From: Erysipelotrichaceae bacterium
Lineage (GTDB): Bacteria > Bacillota_I > Bacilli_A > Erysipelotrichales > Erysipelotrichaceae
Assembly (NCBI GenBank): GCA_012516665.1
Contig: JAAYWN010000174.1
Location: forward strand, 1 to 32,791
Length of the DNA stretch: 32,791 nt
Direction: 5' to 3'
This document shows positions 1-6,698 of the stretch, piece after piece. Below the pieces are notes generated by a model that saw nothing but the letters and a program-made list of their open reading frames with translations, did no database searches and had not been told where the DNA came from. The translations under genes were made by a program, and so were the position numbers. Numbering within the stretch: the stretch's first letter is position 1; each line of letters begins with the position of its first letter.

Positions 1-138
1 AAAAATTTACGTTTCATTTGCGTTTCACATTTAGGACGATAATTTTTGGCGTGATGGGACACTTATTGCGCATGCTTCGCTTATGGATTGGCTGCTTTTT
101 GCTGTTTCAGCCAGCATCTGATGATTAATAAAACATCG

Positions 139-156
139 CTTTTTCAATTGAAAAAG
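139..156. repeat. 18-bp perfect palindrome in the left non-coding region
   Basis: The sequence CTTTTTCAATTGAAAAAG is its own reverse complement. It lies in the roughly 300-base non-coding stretch at the left edge. No promoter or gene start is evident close by in the window, so it may be an operator, a hairpin without a T-tract, or chance in AT-rich DNA. Apart from this and the tRNA terminator at 244-289, I see nothing convincing in positions 1-303. Confidence 0.35.
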
Positions 157-243
157 GAATATGAAATCAGTTTGCACTGCATTAGTTCTGTTGCATTTGA
201 CCACGCTAGTTCTATCGAAATCATCAAAAGATCTTACGCGTTC

Positions 244-289
244 AAAAAAAGCCCCTGATAACGCTGAAATGCGGTAACGAAGGGCTTTT
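244..289 (-). terminator. Intrinsic terminator downstream of tRNA-Leu
   Basis: Read on the minus strand, AAAAGCCC (289 to 282 side) pairs with GGGCTTTT (254 to 247 side), and the T-tract continues to 244. The loop of about 27 nt can form a smaller imperfect inner hairpin. It begins 15 bases after the tRNA 3' end, the expected place for a tRNA transcript terminator. Confidence 0.7.
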
Positions 290-303
290 ACTGAATTTAA
301 CAG

Positions 304-385
304 TGGGAGATACAGGACTTGAACCTGCATGGGTTGCCCCACTAGTTCCTAAGACTAGCGTGTCTGCCAATTCCACCAATCTCCC
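304..385 (-). tRNA. tRNA-Leu (anticodon UAG)
   Basis: The minus strand folds as a complete class II tRNA of 82 nt. Acceptor arms GGGAGAT and ATCTCCC pair perfectly, with discriminator A at 304. The anticodon stem CTAGT/ACTAG encloses loop CTTAGGA, giving anticodon UAG (reads CUN leucine codons). The short variable arm pairs GGGG-type bases around CAA, and the T-arm GCAGGTTCAAGTCCTGT is canonical. CCA is not encoded: the bases after the discriminator are CTG. Identity rests on anticodon plus class II shape. Confidence 0.95.
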
Positions 386-451
386 ATGTGCTTTAATATC
401 TTAACAAAAAAGCAAAGAAAAAGAAATGTGAAATTACAGATAGGAAGGGAA

Positions 452-479
452 AGAAAAAAAGGAGAATTGTCTTCTCCTT
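452..479 (-). terminator. Intrinsic terminator of the ATP-grasp/esterase operon
   Basis: On the minus strand AAGGAGAA pairs with TTCTCCTT (8-bp arms at 472-479 and 459-466, 5-nt loop), followed by a T-tract made by the A-run at 454-460. The upper arm overlaps the esterase stop codon, so transcription ends right at the gene end. Confidence 0.85.
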
Positions 480-1234
480 CAGCAAACATAGTTCATGAAA
501 TACGGCAGCTGCTGCTTCCACCATGACCAATCATGACACACATCCTTGCCCCAGAAGTCGACCCATGCGGGAATATTCTTGTAAGCAAAGAGCCCTTTCA
601 TTCTGGCAGCGTCTTCCTGCATGGGATGTTCCCAGGCGCCCTGACCGCAGCAGAGAATGATATTTTTGGTACGGTAGAGATCGACATAGGGATGGCTGTA
701 AGGCATGCCATCAAGATAATCCACGGGGCTGTTGGCGTAGGTCAGATCGTCCCAATAGTCAGGGAAGAAATACCGGGCATTGTAGGCACCGGATAAAGCA
801 ATGCATCCTGAGAAGATATCCGGGCGGCGCAGGAGGACATTCAATGCATGGGTCGCGCCTAAGGAACATCCGGTCGTAAGGATATTCTGCTGCGGCAGAC
901 CGCCGTTGGCTTCCTGATTGATCTGATAGATCCTTGGACAGAGCTCTTCCGTGATGTAATGAAAATAAGCTTCCTGATTCTCTATGGCTTTGCGATGGTC
1001 CCAATTGGTGGAGGACCAGGAATTGACATCATTGGAATCACAGCAGAATACCTGGATCCTGCCGCTTTCAATATAAGAGGCAATACTGCCGATCATGCCC
1101 TGATCTTCAAAGTCGAAGAAACGTCCATCCTGGGATGGAAAGGCAAGCACTGGCATGCCTGCATGACCATAGATCTTAAACTCCATATCACGATGAAGGT
1201 GATAGGAGAATTCTTTGCGGTAGGTGATCTTCAT
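479..1234 (-). CDS. Esterase-family alpha/beta hydrolase (PF00756-like)
   Basis: A 251-residue protein without a signal peptide, so probably cytoplasmic. It carries a nucleophile elbow G-C-S-L-G-A near residue 123 (GxSxG type) and a late Cys-His-Asp stretch (VCHDWSWW) near residue 232, which could supply the catalytic His. The aromatic-rich fold and length fit the putative-esterase family that includes esterase D and antigen 85-like proteins; the substrate cannot be told from sequence. The ATG overlaps the stop of the upstream ATP-grasp gene in an ATGA arrangement, so the two are translationally coupled and probably act in one pathway. A terminator follows at once. I am confident of the fold and not of the substrate. 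Confidence 0.8.
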   Translation of the reverse strand: MKITYRKEFSYHLHRDMEFKIYGHAGMPVLAFPSQDGRFFDFEDQGMIGSIASYIESGRIQVFCCDSNDVNSWSSTNWDHRKAIENQEAYFHYITEELCPRIYQINQEANGGLPQQNILTTGCSLGATHALNVLLRRPDIFSGCIALSGAYNARYFFPDYWDDLTYANSPVDYLDGMPYSHPYVDLYRTKNIILCCGQGAWEHPMQEDAARMKGLFAYKNIPAWVDFWGKDVCHDWSWWKQQLPYFMNYVC

Positions 1235-2439
1235 TTGGCTTCCTCTTTTGTTTTTGCATAGACAAAATCAGCGAATGCCATGCATTCTTCTTTTGTTTTG
1301 AAGCGGGAGATATAGAACTCATTGCCCATAGCTTCGCCAAGCAGCTGCGGCATACGGTCATGCATCATGATATTTTTGGCATACTTAGCAAAGATGGCAG
1401 CGGCATTGTTCACGTAAACAAAGGCATCGCGTTTACCGACGTAGATGCAGTGATACGGGCGATCGCTCTGATATGTATTCGTGTTGAACATGCACATGTT
1501 TGCATAGATCTTATAAACATCAATATTGTTGGCATAGTTCATCATATCCGGCGTATAGCCTCCTGGCGGGCGCATGTTGACTTCTAGACCGACCAAGCCT
1601 CCTTTGATGCCAAGACCTGGCTTATCTTCTGTCAAGCGGAAGTATTCGGTGTGGAAGAAACGTCCTTTGATGGCAAAGGCCGCAATGACTCTTGATCCAA
1701 GTTCATCGAGATCATCTGGGATCGTGCGCTCGCTCCAATAGAAACATTCTTCTGTGCTGTTGACGATATTCATGATCGGTTCTGGGAAATGATGGGAAGT
1801 CTTGAAGATGATCCGGCCATCCTGATCTGTGATGCCGTCAAAGGAAACAATATATCCTGGGACGAATTCTTCCATGATGAACTGCACAGGCTGTTTCCTG
1901 TCATAGAAGGCTGTCAGTTCTTCTTCATTGCGGATCTTCCATGTCTTAGATGCGCCAACTCCGTCATTCGGCTTGACAATGACTGGATAGCCGACTTCCT
2001 CAATGAACTTTTTTCCAGCTTCGATATCGGTGACTAAATGATATCTGGCAACCGGGCAGTGTGCCTGCTCATAAAATGCTTTCATGTTGGATTTTGTTTT
2101 ATAGCGCATGACCGTTTCTGTCTTATCGCCGGTCGTGATATTGAAATCTGTACGGAGCTTGGCGTCCTGTTCCAGCCAGAACTCGTTGTTGCTCTCCAGC
2201 CAGTCGATCTTTCCATGATTATGGGCAAACCATGCAACGGCACGGTACATTTGGTCATAGTCCTTCATCGAACTGACCTGATAGTACTCACTGCAGGCTT
2301 CTTTCATCTCTTTTGACAGAGATGCATAGCTGTCTTCACCGATGCAGAGAGACGTTCCTCCCAATGCTTTCCAAGCTTTAGGAAACTGATAGTACGTCTT
2401 GGGAAATGTCGGTGAAATAAAAACAAAGTTTTTTGACAT
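1231..2439 (-). CDS. ATP-grasp domain ligase of unknown substrate
   Basis: A 402-residue protein of the carbamoyl-phosphate-synthetase-like ATP-grasp class. An N-terminal Rossmann-like domain (1-110) is followed by an ATP-grasp core: the V-I-V-K-P lysine strand and glycine-rich loop DGVGASK near residues 153-164, the acidic EEFVPG segment near 190, and the metal-binding LEVNMRPPGG near 285-294. Such enzymes join a carboxylate, via an acyl-phosphate, to an amine or similar nucleophile. Start choice is supported by AAGGAGGTGG about 5 bases before the ATG and an extended -10 (TGATAAAAT) further upstream. It is the first gene of a two-gene operon with the overlapping esterase. No family member of known function is recognised, so the product is not predicted. 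Confidence 0.8.
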   Translation of the reverse strand: MSKNFVFISPTFPKTYYQFPKAWKALGGTSLCIGEDSYASLSKEMKEACSEYYQVSSMKDYDQMYRAVAWFAHNHGKIDWLESNNEFWLEQDAKLRTDFNITTGDKTETVMRYKTKSNMKAFYEQAHCPVARYHLVTDIEAGKKFIEEVGYPVIVKPNDGVGASKTWKIRNEEELTAFYDRKQPVQFIMEEFVPGYIVSFDGITDQDGRIIFKTSHHFPEPIMNIVNSTEECFYWSERTIPDDLDELGSRVIAAFAIKGRFFHTEYFRLTEDKPGLGIKGGLVGLEVNMRPPGGYTPDMMNYANNIDVYKIYANMCMFNTNTYQSDRPYHCIYVGKRDAFVYVNNAAAIFAKYAKNIMMHDRMPQLLGEAMGNEFYISRFKTKEECMAFADFVYAKTKEEAK

Positions 2440-2463
2440 ATGCCCACCTCCTTGTTCCTGAAT

Positions 2464-2472
2464 ATTTTATCA
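2464..2472 (-). promoter_or_regulatory. Extended -10 promoter for the ATP-grasp/esterase operon
   Basis: The minus strand reads TGATAAAAT, an extended -10 (TG-N-TAAAAT). A start about 7 bases downstream would give a leader of roughly 18 nt containing the AAGGAGGTGG ribosome binding site. No good -35 is visible, as is usual for extended -10 promoters. Confidence 0.55.
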
Positions 2473-2515
2473 CAGCCAAACTTGATGGCAAAACGCTCAT
2501 TGTTCCGGGATGATG

Positions 2516-2521
2516 TATAAT
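2516..2521 (+). promoter_or_regulatory. -10 box for the chorismate mutase / YqeY operon
   Basis: A consensus TATAAT lies 22 bases before the chorismate mutase ATG; the predicted transcript start near 2528 leaves a short leader with GGAGGTG. No clear -35 is present. The box continues as TATAATA, so it could also fire leftward. Confidence 0.5.
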
Positions 2522-2543
2522 ATAAAAATGACGGAGGTGTGGG

Positions 2544-2822
2544 ATGACAGACAAATTGGAAGATGACCGGAAGGCAATTGATGCAATTGATGCCAAAATG
2601 GCTGTTCTGTTTGAAGAACGATTTAAGATCGTAGCAGATATCATCAGCTATAAGATCGAGAATCAGATGCCGATTCTGGACAGCAATCGCGAGGCAGAGA
2701 TCACCGAGAAGAACTGCCGGCGGATCGAAGATGAAGATATCCGGACATATTATCGGAAATATTTCAGCGAACTGCTGAAGTTTTCACGGGAATATCAGAA
2801 GCAGATCCAGGATGAAAAATAA
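2544..2822 (+). CDS. Chorismate mutase, AroQ class
   Basis: A 92-residue all-helical protein. It retains the active-site set of the E. coli AroQ mutase domain shifted by two: Arg9, Arg26, Lys37, Arg49, Glu50, and a glutamine near 85. It should convert chorismate to prephenate for phenylalanine and tyrosine synthesis in the cytoplasm. GGAGGTG precedes the ATG. It is monofunctional, not fused to prephenate dehydratase or DAHP synthase, and no other aromatic-pathway gene is in view. It is followed after 9 bases by the YqeY-like gene, probably in the same transcript. Confidence 0.85.
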   Translation: MTDKLEDDRKAIDAIDAKMAVLFEERFKIVADIISYKIENQMPILDSNREAEITEKNCRRIEDEDIRTYYRKYFSELLKFSREYQKQIQDEK

Positions 2823-2831
2823 GGAGGAAGT

Positions 2832-3278
2832 ATGGGAGAACTATTAAAGCAGTTAAGAAAAGACAACATGCAGGCAATGAAGGATCATGATGCCTTGAAG
2901 AAGGGCGTATATTCATTGCTGATATCAGCGATCGCATTGGCTGAGAAAGAGTCTGGCAAAGAACTGACGAAGGATGAAGAACTGAAGTACGTGCAGAGAG
3001 AACTGAAGCAGACCAAGGAAGCTTTGGCTGAAACACCGGCCAATCGTACGGATATCATTGCTGAGAACAACCAGAAGATCGCGCTGATCGAAGAATATCT
3101 GCCGAAGCAGATGAGCGAAGCTGAGATCAAGTCAGCGATCGAGGCCATCATGAGTGAAAAGGGACTGACTGCTGAAAAGAAGAGCCAGGGACCGATCATG
3201 AAAGAAGTCATGGCAAAGTATGCCGGTCAGACCGATGGCAAAACAGTCAACAAAGTATTATCAAGCATTCTGAAATAG
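2832..3278 (+). CDS. GatB/YqeY domain protein
   Basis: A 148-residue protein matching the stand-alone YqeY family, which resembles the C-terminal tail domain of the GatB subunit of the tRNA-dependent amidotransferase. An N-terminal helical half (LLKQLRKDNMQAMKDHD) leads to a C-terminal segment with EEYLPKQMSEAEI and GPIMKEVMAKYAGQTDGK, both typical. The biochemical role of stand-alone YqeY is unsettled; tRNA-related binding is inferred from homology to the GatB tail. AAGGAGG lies 5 bases before the ATG. It closes a two-gene operon with chorismate mutase, and a hairpin starts one base after the stop. Confidence 0.88.
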   Translation: MGELLKQLRKDNMQAMKDHDALKKGVYSLLISAIALAEKESGKELTKDEELKYVQRELKQTKEALAETPANRTDIIAENNQKIALIEEYLPKQMSEAEIKSAIEAIMSEKGLTAEKKSQGPIMKEVMAKYAGQTDGKTVNKVLSSILK

Positions 3279-3300
3279 GGACACCCAGCAGTGTCCTTTC
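3279..3300 (+). terminator. Terminator after the YqeY-like gene
   Basis: GGACAC (3279-3284) and GTGTCC (3291-3296) form a 6-bp stem with a 6-nt loop, followed by TTTCTTG. The T-tract is short, so it may be only partly efficient. Confidence 0.65.
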
Positions 3301-3320
3301 TTGTATATGCGATCCGGCTA

Positions 3321-3374
3321 TGCAATGCATGCATAATAAGTATGCATAAGCAGAGCAAATGATTTGCATGCATT
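3321..3374. promoter_or_regulatory. Palindrome cluster (TGCAT operators) before the amino acid ABC operon
   Basis: Within about 50 bases there is a perfect 7-bp inverted repeat ATGCATA-ATAAG-TATGCAT (3329-3347), a second palindrome GCAAAT-G-ATTTGC (3355-3367), and two copies of TGCATGCAT (from about 3326 and 3366). The second part abuts a possible promoter whose -10 would be TATAGT at 3392-3397. Such tandem palindromes suggest a dimeric or hexameric repressor. The half-sites recall arginine-repressor (ArgR/AhrC) boxes, but their spacing is not canonical, so the regulator is unassigned. Confidence 0.45.
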
Positions 3375-3416
3375 CATACGGCATCTTAATATATAGTACG
3401 CAAAGGAGGCAGTTCC

Positions 3417-4085
3417 ATGTCAGATTGGCAGCTCATGCTGGATTCTTTTCCGCAGATCTTCATGGCAGGATTGACGATGACCATTCCATTGACAATCATC
3501 AGTTTTTCGCTTGCTTTGATCATCGCTGTTCTTACGGCTTTAGTTCAGTATGCAAAGATACCTGTTCTTCGGCAGATCTGCCGCTTTTATATTTGGATCA
3601 TCCGCGGCACGCCATTGCTGGTGCAGCTGTTCGTGGTCTTCTATGGCTTTCCTTCCATCGGTATACATACCGATCCCTTCTGGTCAGCAGCTGCGGTATT
3701 TGCAATCAATGAAGGTGCCTATTGCGCGGAGACGATCCGCGGATGTTTGGAATCTGTGCCGGCTGGGCAGATGGAAGCGGGCTATTGCGTCGGTCTGAAC
3801 TACTGGCAGATCATGCGCCATATCGTTCTGCCGCAGGCAATCCGCACGGCTTTCCCAGCTCTGAGCAATTCTTTGATCAGTATGCTGAAGGATACTTCTT
3901 TGGCATCCAATATCACGGTCATGGAGATGTTCTTCCAGACCCAGCGCATTGCTGGCAGGAACTATCGGTTCATGGCCATGTATCTGACGGTCGCAGCGGT
4001 TTATCTGATCTTCTCAACGATCCTGACATGGCTGCAGAGATGGGGCGAAAAGAAGCTGAATTTCTACAGCGGGGAGAGGAAGTGA
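3417..4085 (+). CDS. Polar amino acid ABC transporter permease
   Basis: A 222-residue inner-membrane protein of the His/Glu/Gln/Arg/opine permease family. The first membrane segment is near residues 18-42 and further segments lie near 50-75, 85-105 and 185-210. The cytoplasmic EAA coupling loop is clear near 118-150 (GYCVGLNYWQIMRHIVLPQA). AAAGGAGG sits 8 bases before the ATG. It is the first gene of a permease-ATPase-binding protein operon, the full set for one importer. The specificity (for example arginine, glutamine or cystine) cannot be decided from the permease. Confidence 0.92.
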   Translation: MSDWQLMLDSFPQIFMAGLTMTIPLTIISFSLALIIAVLTALVQYAKIPVLRQICRFYIWIIRGTPLLVQLFVVFYGFPSIGIHTDPFWSAAAVFAINEGAYCAETIRGCLESVPAGQMEAGYCVGLNYWQIMRHIVLPQAIRTAFPALSNSLISMLKDTSLASNITVMEMFFQTQRIAGRNYRFMAMYLTVAAVYLIFSTILTWLQRWGEKKLNFYSGERK

Positions 4086-4089
4086 TCTT

Positions 4090-4848
4090 ATGACGATGCT
4101 GGAAATTAAAAATATCCATAAGTCTTTCGGCGGCCTCAATGTCCTGAAAGGCGTTGACCTATCAATCCATAAGGGCGATGTCACTGCTATTTTAGGACCG
4201 TCTGGATCGGGCAAGACGACCTTGCTGAGATGTATCAATTTTCTGGAAACGGCAGATCAAGGCACCATGACTTTTGATGGCGTCACGTATGATCTGGCCC
4301 ACAGTACAAAAAAAGAAATTGCTCAGGTCCGTGCCAAGACAGCATTCGTCTTTCAGAACTACAATCTGTTCGCTAACAAGACAGCCCTGCAGAATGTGAT
4401 CTTGGGCCTGATGCTTGCTCAGAAGAAAACAAAGAAGGAAGCTGAAGCAATCGGCCATGAAATGCTGGATCGTGTCGGTATGTCTGATCGCTGCGATTAC
4501 TATCCAGCCCAATTATCCGGCGGTCAGCAGCAGCGCGTGGCCATTGCCAGAGCTTTGGCTACCGCCCCGGAGATCATCTACTTTGATGAGCCGACTTCTG
4601 CACTTGATCCTGAATTGATCGGCGAAGTGCTGGAAGTCATGCGCAGATTGGCTGAAGAAGGAATGACCATGATCGTGGTGACCCATGAAATGGCTTTTGC
4701 CAGGGATGTATCCAATCATGTCATCTTTATGGAAAAAGGAAATATTGTTGAAGAAAATGATTCGCAGGAATTCTTCGCTGCGCCAAAGCAGGCGCGGACC
4801 AGAGAATTTCTGCAGATGGAAGTCAGACAAGAAGGAGAAAGAATATGA
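4090..4848 (+). CDS. Polar amino acid ABC transporter ATP-binding protein
   Basis: A 252-residue cytoplasmic ATPase that powers the neighbouring permease. It has Walker A GPSGSGKTT near residue 36, Q-loop FQNYNLF near 89, signature LSGGQQQRVAIARA near 140, Walker B IIYFDEPTSALDP near 162, and the switch histidine in VVTHEM near 199. The sequence is GlnQ/HisP-like throughout. The ATG follows GAGAGGAAG; a second ATG two codons later is also possible. Its stop region overlaps the start of the binding protein by 4 bases (ATGA), showing tight operon coupling. Confidence 0.93.
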   Translation: MTMLEIKNIHKSFGGLNVLKGVDLSIHKGDVTAILGPSGSGKTTLLRCINFLETADQGTMTFDGVTYDLAHSTKKEIAQVRAKTAFVFQNYNLFANKTALQNVILGLMLAQKKTKKEAEAIGHEMLDRVGMSDRCDYYPAQLSGGQQQRVAIARALATAPEIIYFDEPTSALDPELIGEVLEVMRRLAEEGMTMIVVTHEMAFARDVSNHVIFMEKGNIVEENDSQEFFAAPKQARTREFLQMEVRQEGERI

Positions 4849-5654
4849 ACAAGATCGGAAAGATCGTTTCTGCGGTATTGGCACTGAGCCTTGCCGGATG
4901 CAGCAGTACTGCAGCAGGAAGCACAGGCAGTACATCAGCCAATGATCATTTGGCAAAGATCAAGAACGCGGGAAAGATCGTGATCGGCTTAGAGGGAGAT
5001 TGGCAGCCATTCTCCTATCACGACAATGCCAATGCTTTGGTCGGCTATGATGTTGAAGTTGGACAGAATATTGCCAAGAAGATCGGTGTGGATGCAGATA
5101 TTGTTGAAGCGGCTTGGGATGGCCTATTTGCCGGTCTGTCCAGCGGAACATATGATATTGTCATCAACGGTGTCGATGTCACGGAAGAAAGAGAAAAGAC
5201 TTTTGCGTTCTCGGATCCGTATGCTTACGATCATACAGTGCTTGTAACAAAGGCGGATAATTCAGATATCCATACGTTTGAAGATCTGAAGGGAAAGAAG
5301 ACCGCCAATTCGATCGGCTCCACATATATGGAGATCGGTGAACAGTATGGCGCATCTGTTTCAGGTGTGGATACTTTAGCAGAGACAATGGAGCTGGTCC
5401 TCAATGGGACGGTAGATGCGACGGTCAATGCGCAGACCTCCGTGCAGGATTATCTGAAGACGACGGGTGAAAAGAATCTGAAGGTTGCGGCCGTTTCAGA
5501 GGATGCGACATCCTATGCTATTCCGATGGTCAAGAATGAGGATAACAGTTCCTTGGCAGATGCGATCAACCAGGCATTGAAAGAGATGCGCGAGGATGGA
5601 ACATTGGCTAAGCTGTCCGAGAAGTACTTCGGTGCTGATCTCACCAATAAATAG
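4845..5654 (+). CDS. Amino acid ABC transporter substrate-binding lipoprotein
   Basis: A 269-residue SBP_bac_3 family protein. The N-terminus has a lipoprotein signal with lipobox LAG-C, so Cys19 is lipidated and the protein is anchored outside the membrane, followed by a short Ser/Thr/Gly linker. The mature domain starts with IVIGLEGDWQPFSYHD, the usual family opening, and includes YDIVINGVDVTEERE and the hinge segment GKKTANSIGSTYMEIGEQ. It delivers a polar amino acid to the permease at 3417. AAGGAG precedes the ATG, which overlaps the ATPase stop. A terminator follows. Confidence 0.93.
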   Translation: MNKIGKIVSAVLALSLAGCSSTAAGSTGSTSANDHLAKIKNAGKIVIGLEGDWQPFSYHDNANALVGYDVEVGQNIAKKIGVDADIVEAAWDGLFAGLSSGTYDIVINGVDVTEEREKTFAFSDPYAYDHTVLVTKADNSDIHTFEDLKGKKTANSIGSTYMEIGEQYGASVSGVDTLAETMELVLNGTVDATVNAQTSVQDYLKTTGEKNLKVAAVSEDATSYAIPMVKNEDNSSLADAINQALKEMREDGTLAKLSEKYFGADLTNK

Positions 5655-5671
5655 AATATATGCACGCATAG

Positions 5672-5699
5672 AAAAGACCTCGCTGAGCGAAGTCTTTTT
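5672..5699. terminator. Bidirectional terminator between ABC operon and rubredoxin
   Basis: AAAGACCTCGC (5673-5683) pairs with GCGAAGTCTTT (5687-5697) apart from one mismatch, with a 3-nt loop. T-tracts flank it on both strands, so it can end both the rightward ABC operon and the leftward tcdA-rubredoxin unit. Confidence 0.85.
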
Positions 5700-5706
5700 C
5701 ATATAC

Positions 5707-5865
5707 TTATTCAACTTTGAAGAAGGCGCTCTTAGGTGCACCGCAGACAGGACAGATCCAATCTTCAGGCACATCTTCCCAGGCTGTTCCAGGCTTTACA
5801 TTATTGGCTGGATCGCCTTCTGCAGGATCATAAACATATCCGCAGGGGCACTGATATTTATCCAT
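5707..5865 (-). CDS. Rubredoxin (52 residues)
   Basis: A small one-domain electron carrier. The second iron knuckle is standard ([10 protein letters not shown], Cys38 and Cys41), and the core [12 protein letters not shown] is typical. The first knuckle reads [10 protein letters not shown]: the cysteines at 6 and 8 are spaced C-x-C, one residue shorter than the C-x-x-C expected of rubredoxins. Iron binding is therefore likely but the site is altered. The ATG follows AAAGGAG. It is 57 bases downstream of tcdA on the same strand; a TATACT box at 5896-5901 could also give it its own promoter. Its likely role is electron transfer in oxygen or peroxide detoxification, by analogy only. Confidence 0.88.
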   Translation of the reverse strand: MDKYQCPCGYVYDPAEGDPANNVKPGTAWEDVPEDWICPVCGAPKSAFFKVE

Positions 5866-5922
5866 GATAGTTCTCCTTTCTTCTGTATTGATTCCAGTAT
5901 ACAGGAAGAAAAGAAGAAATGG

Positions 5923-6636
5923 TCATTTTATGCTCAATTCAGAGATGACTGCTGCCGCAATCAGAAGCCCGGCTGATGCCGGTACAAAGACCATGGATCC
6001 AGGTGTTGGCTTGGCCGGATCATTGGCAAAGCCTGCCGGATAGATCGGCGCCAGCGGCTTCTCCGTGCTGTATACGACTTTCAGTGAAGAGATTCCACGC
6101 TTACGCAGCTCATAGCGCATGATGCGGGCTAAAGGATCTCCTTGGGTCTGATAGATATCAGTGATCACGAGCTTGGAAGGATCCAGGCGATTGCCGCATC
6201 CCATCGCTGAAATGATCGGCACATTGCACTGCTTCGCTTCCTCGATCAGATCGATCTTGGCAGTGACTGTATCTACGGCATCCACAATATAGCCATACTG
6301 ATGGAAATTGAATTTTTCCTTTTCTTTGGGCAGGTAGAAACAGTCATATGTATTGACTTGGATCGTTGGATCAATGGCATGGATCCTGGCTTTCGCTGCC
6401 TCTGTTTTTTTCATGCCCATTGTTTCAGAAGTGGCTAAGATCTGCCGGTTGAGATTGGATGGCACAAAGATGTCATGATCAATGATATCCAATGTTCCAA
6501 TGCCGCTCCTAGCTAAAGCTTCTGCGACATAGCCGCCGACGCCGCCGAGGCCGAAGACAGCGACGCGTTCATGCCGAAGCTTATTCATCTTTTCTTTTCC
6601 TAAAAGAAATTCTGTGCGAATGTACTGTTCTGTCAT
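5923..6636 (-). CDS. tcdA: tRNA threonylcarbamoyladenosine dehydratase TcdA
   Basis: A 237-residue E1-like (ThiF/HesA/MoeB superfamily) enzyme. It has the ATP-binding motif GLGGVGGYVAEALARSG near residue 29, the nucleotide Asp in DIIDHD, and the arginine in NLNRQ. The middle contains AMGCGNRLDPSK and DIYQTQGDPLARIMR, both characteristic of TcdA (CsdL/YgdL). The family converts t6A37 in ANN-decoding tRNAs to its cyclic form, using ATP. The length is close to the bacterial norm. It is divergent from the lipoprotein gene at 6699, with only a short shared promoter region, and rubredoxin follows it. Confidence 0.9.
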   Translation of the reverse strand: MTEQYIRTEFLLGKEKMNKLRHERVAVFGLGGVGGYVAEALARSGIGTLDIIDHDIFVPSNLNRQILATSETMGMKKTEAAKARIHAIDPTIQVNTYDCFYLPKEKEKFNFHQYGYIVDAVDTVTAKIDLIEEAKQCNVPIISAMGCGNRLDPSKLVITDIYQTQGDPLARIMRYELRKRGISSLKVVYSTEKPLAPIYPAGFANDPAKPTPGSMVFVPASAGLLIAAAVISELSIK

Positions 6637-6660
6637 CTTTTATCTCGTTTCATCTTCATG

Positions 6661-6670
6661 TGCTATTATA
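6661..6670. promoter_or_regulatory. Symmetric -10 shared by tcdA and the lipoprotein gene
   Basis: The plus strand reads TG-C-TATTAT (extended -10, 6661-6669). The minus strand of 6665-6670 reads TATAAT. The 7-bp core TATTATA can serve as a -10 in both directions. The predicted starts are near 6676 rightward (leader with GTGAGG) and 6658 leftward (22-nt leader for tcdA). No other promoter fits in the gap. Confidence 0.5.
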
Positions 6671-6698
6671 TATCCCATATGAAAGTGAGGCTATATTC

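Noticed and set aside
31-342. 103-codon minus-strand frame at the left edge
   Set aside because: It starts within the tRNA-Leu gene, crosses its terminator and shows no domain; the region is treated as non-coding.
5596-5976. 126-codon plus-strand open frame crossing the ABC terminator and the rubredoxin gene
   Set aside because: It runs through the binding-protein end, a bidirectional terminator and an antisense rubredoxin with both iron knuckles, so it is not a gene.
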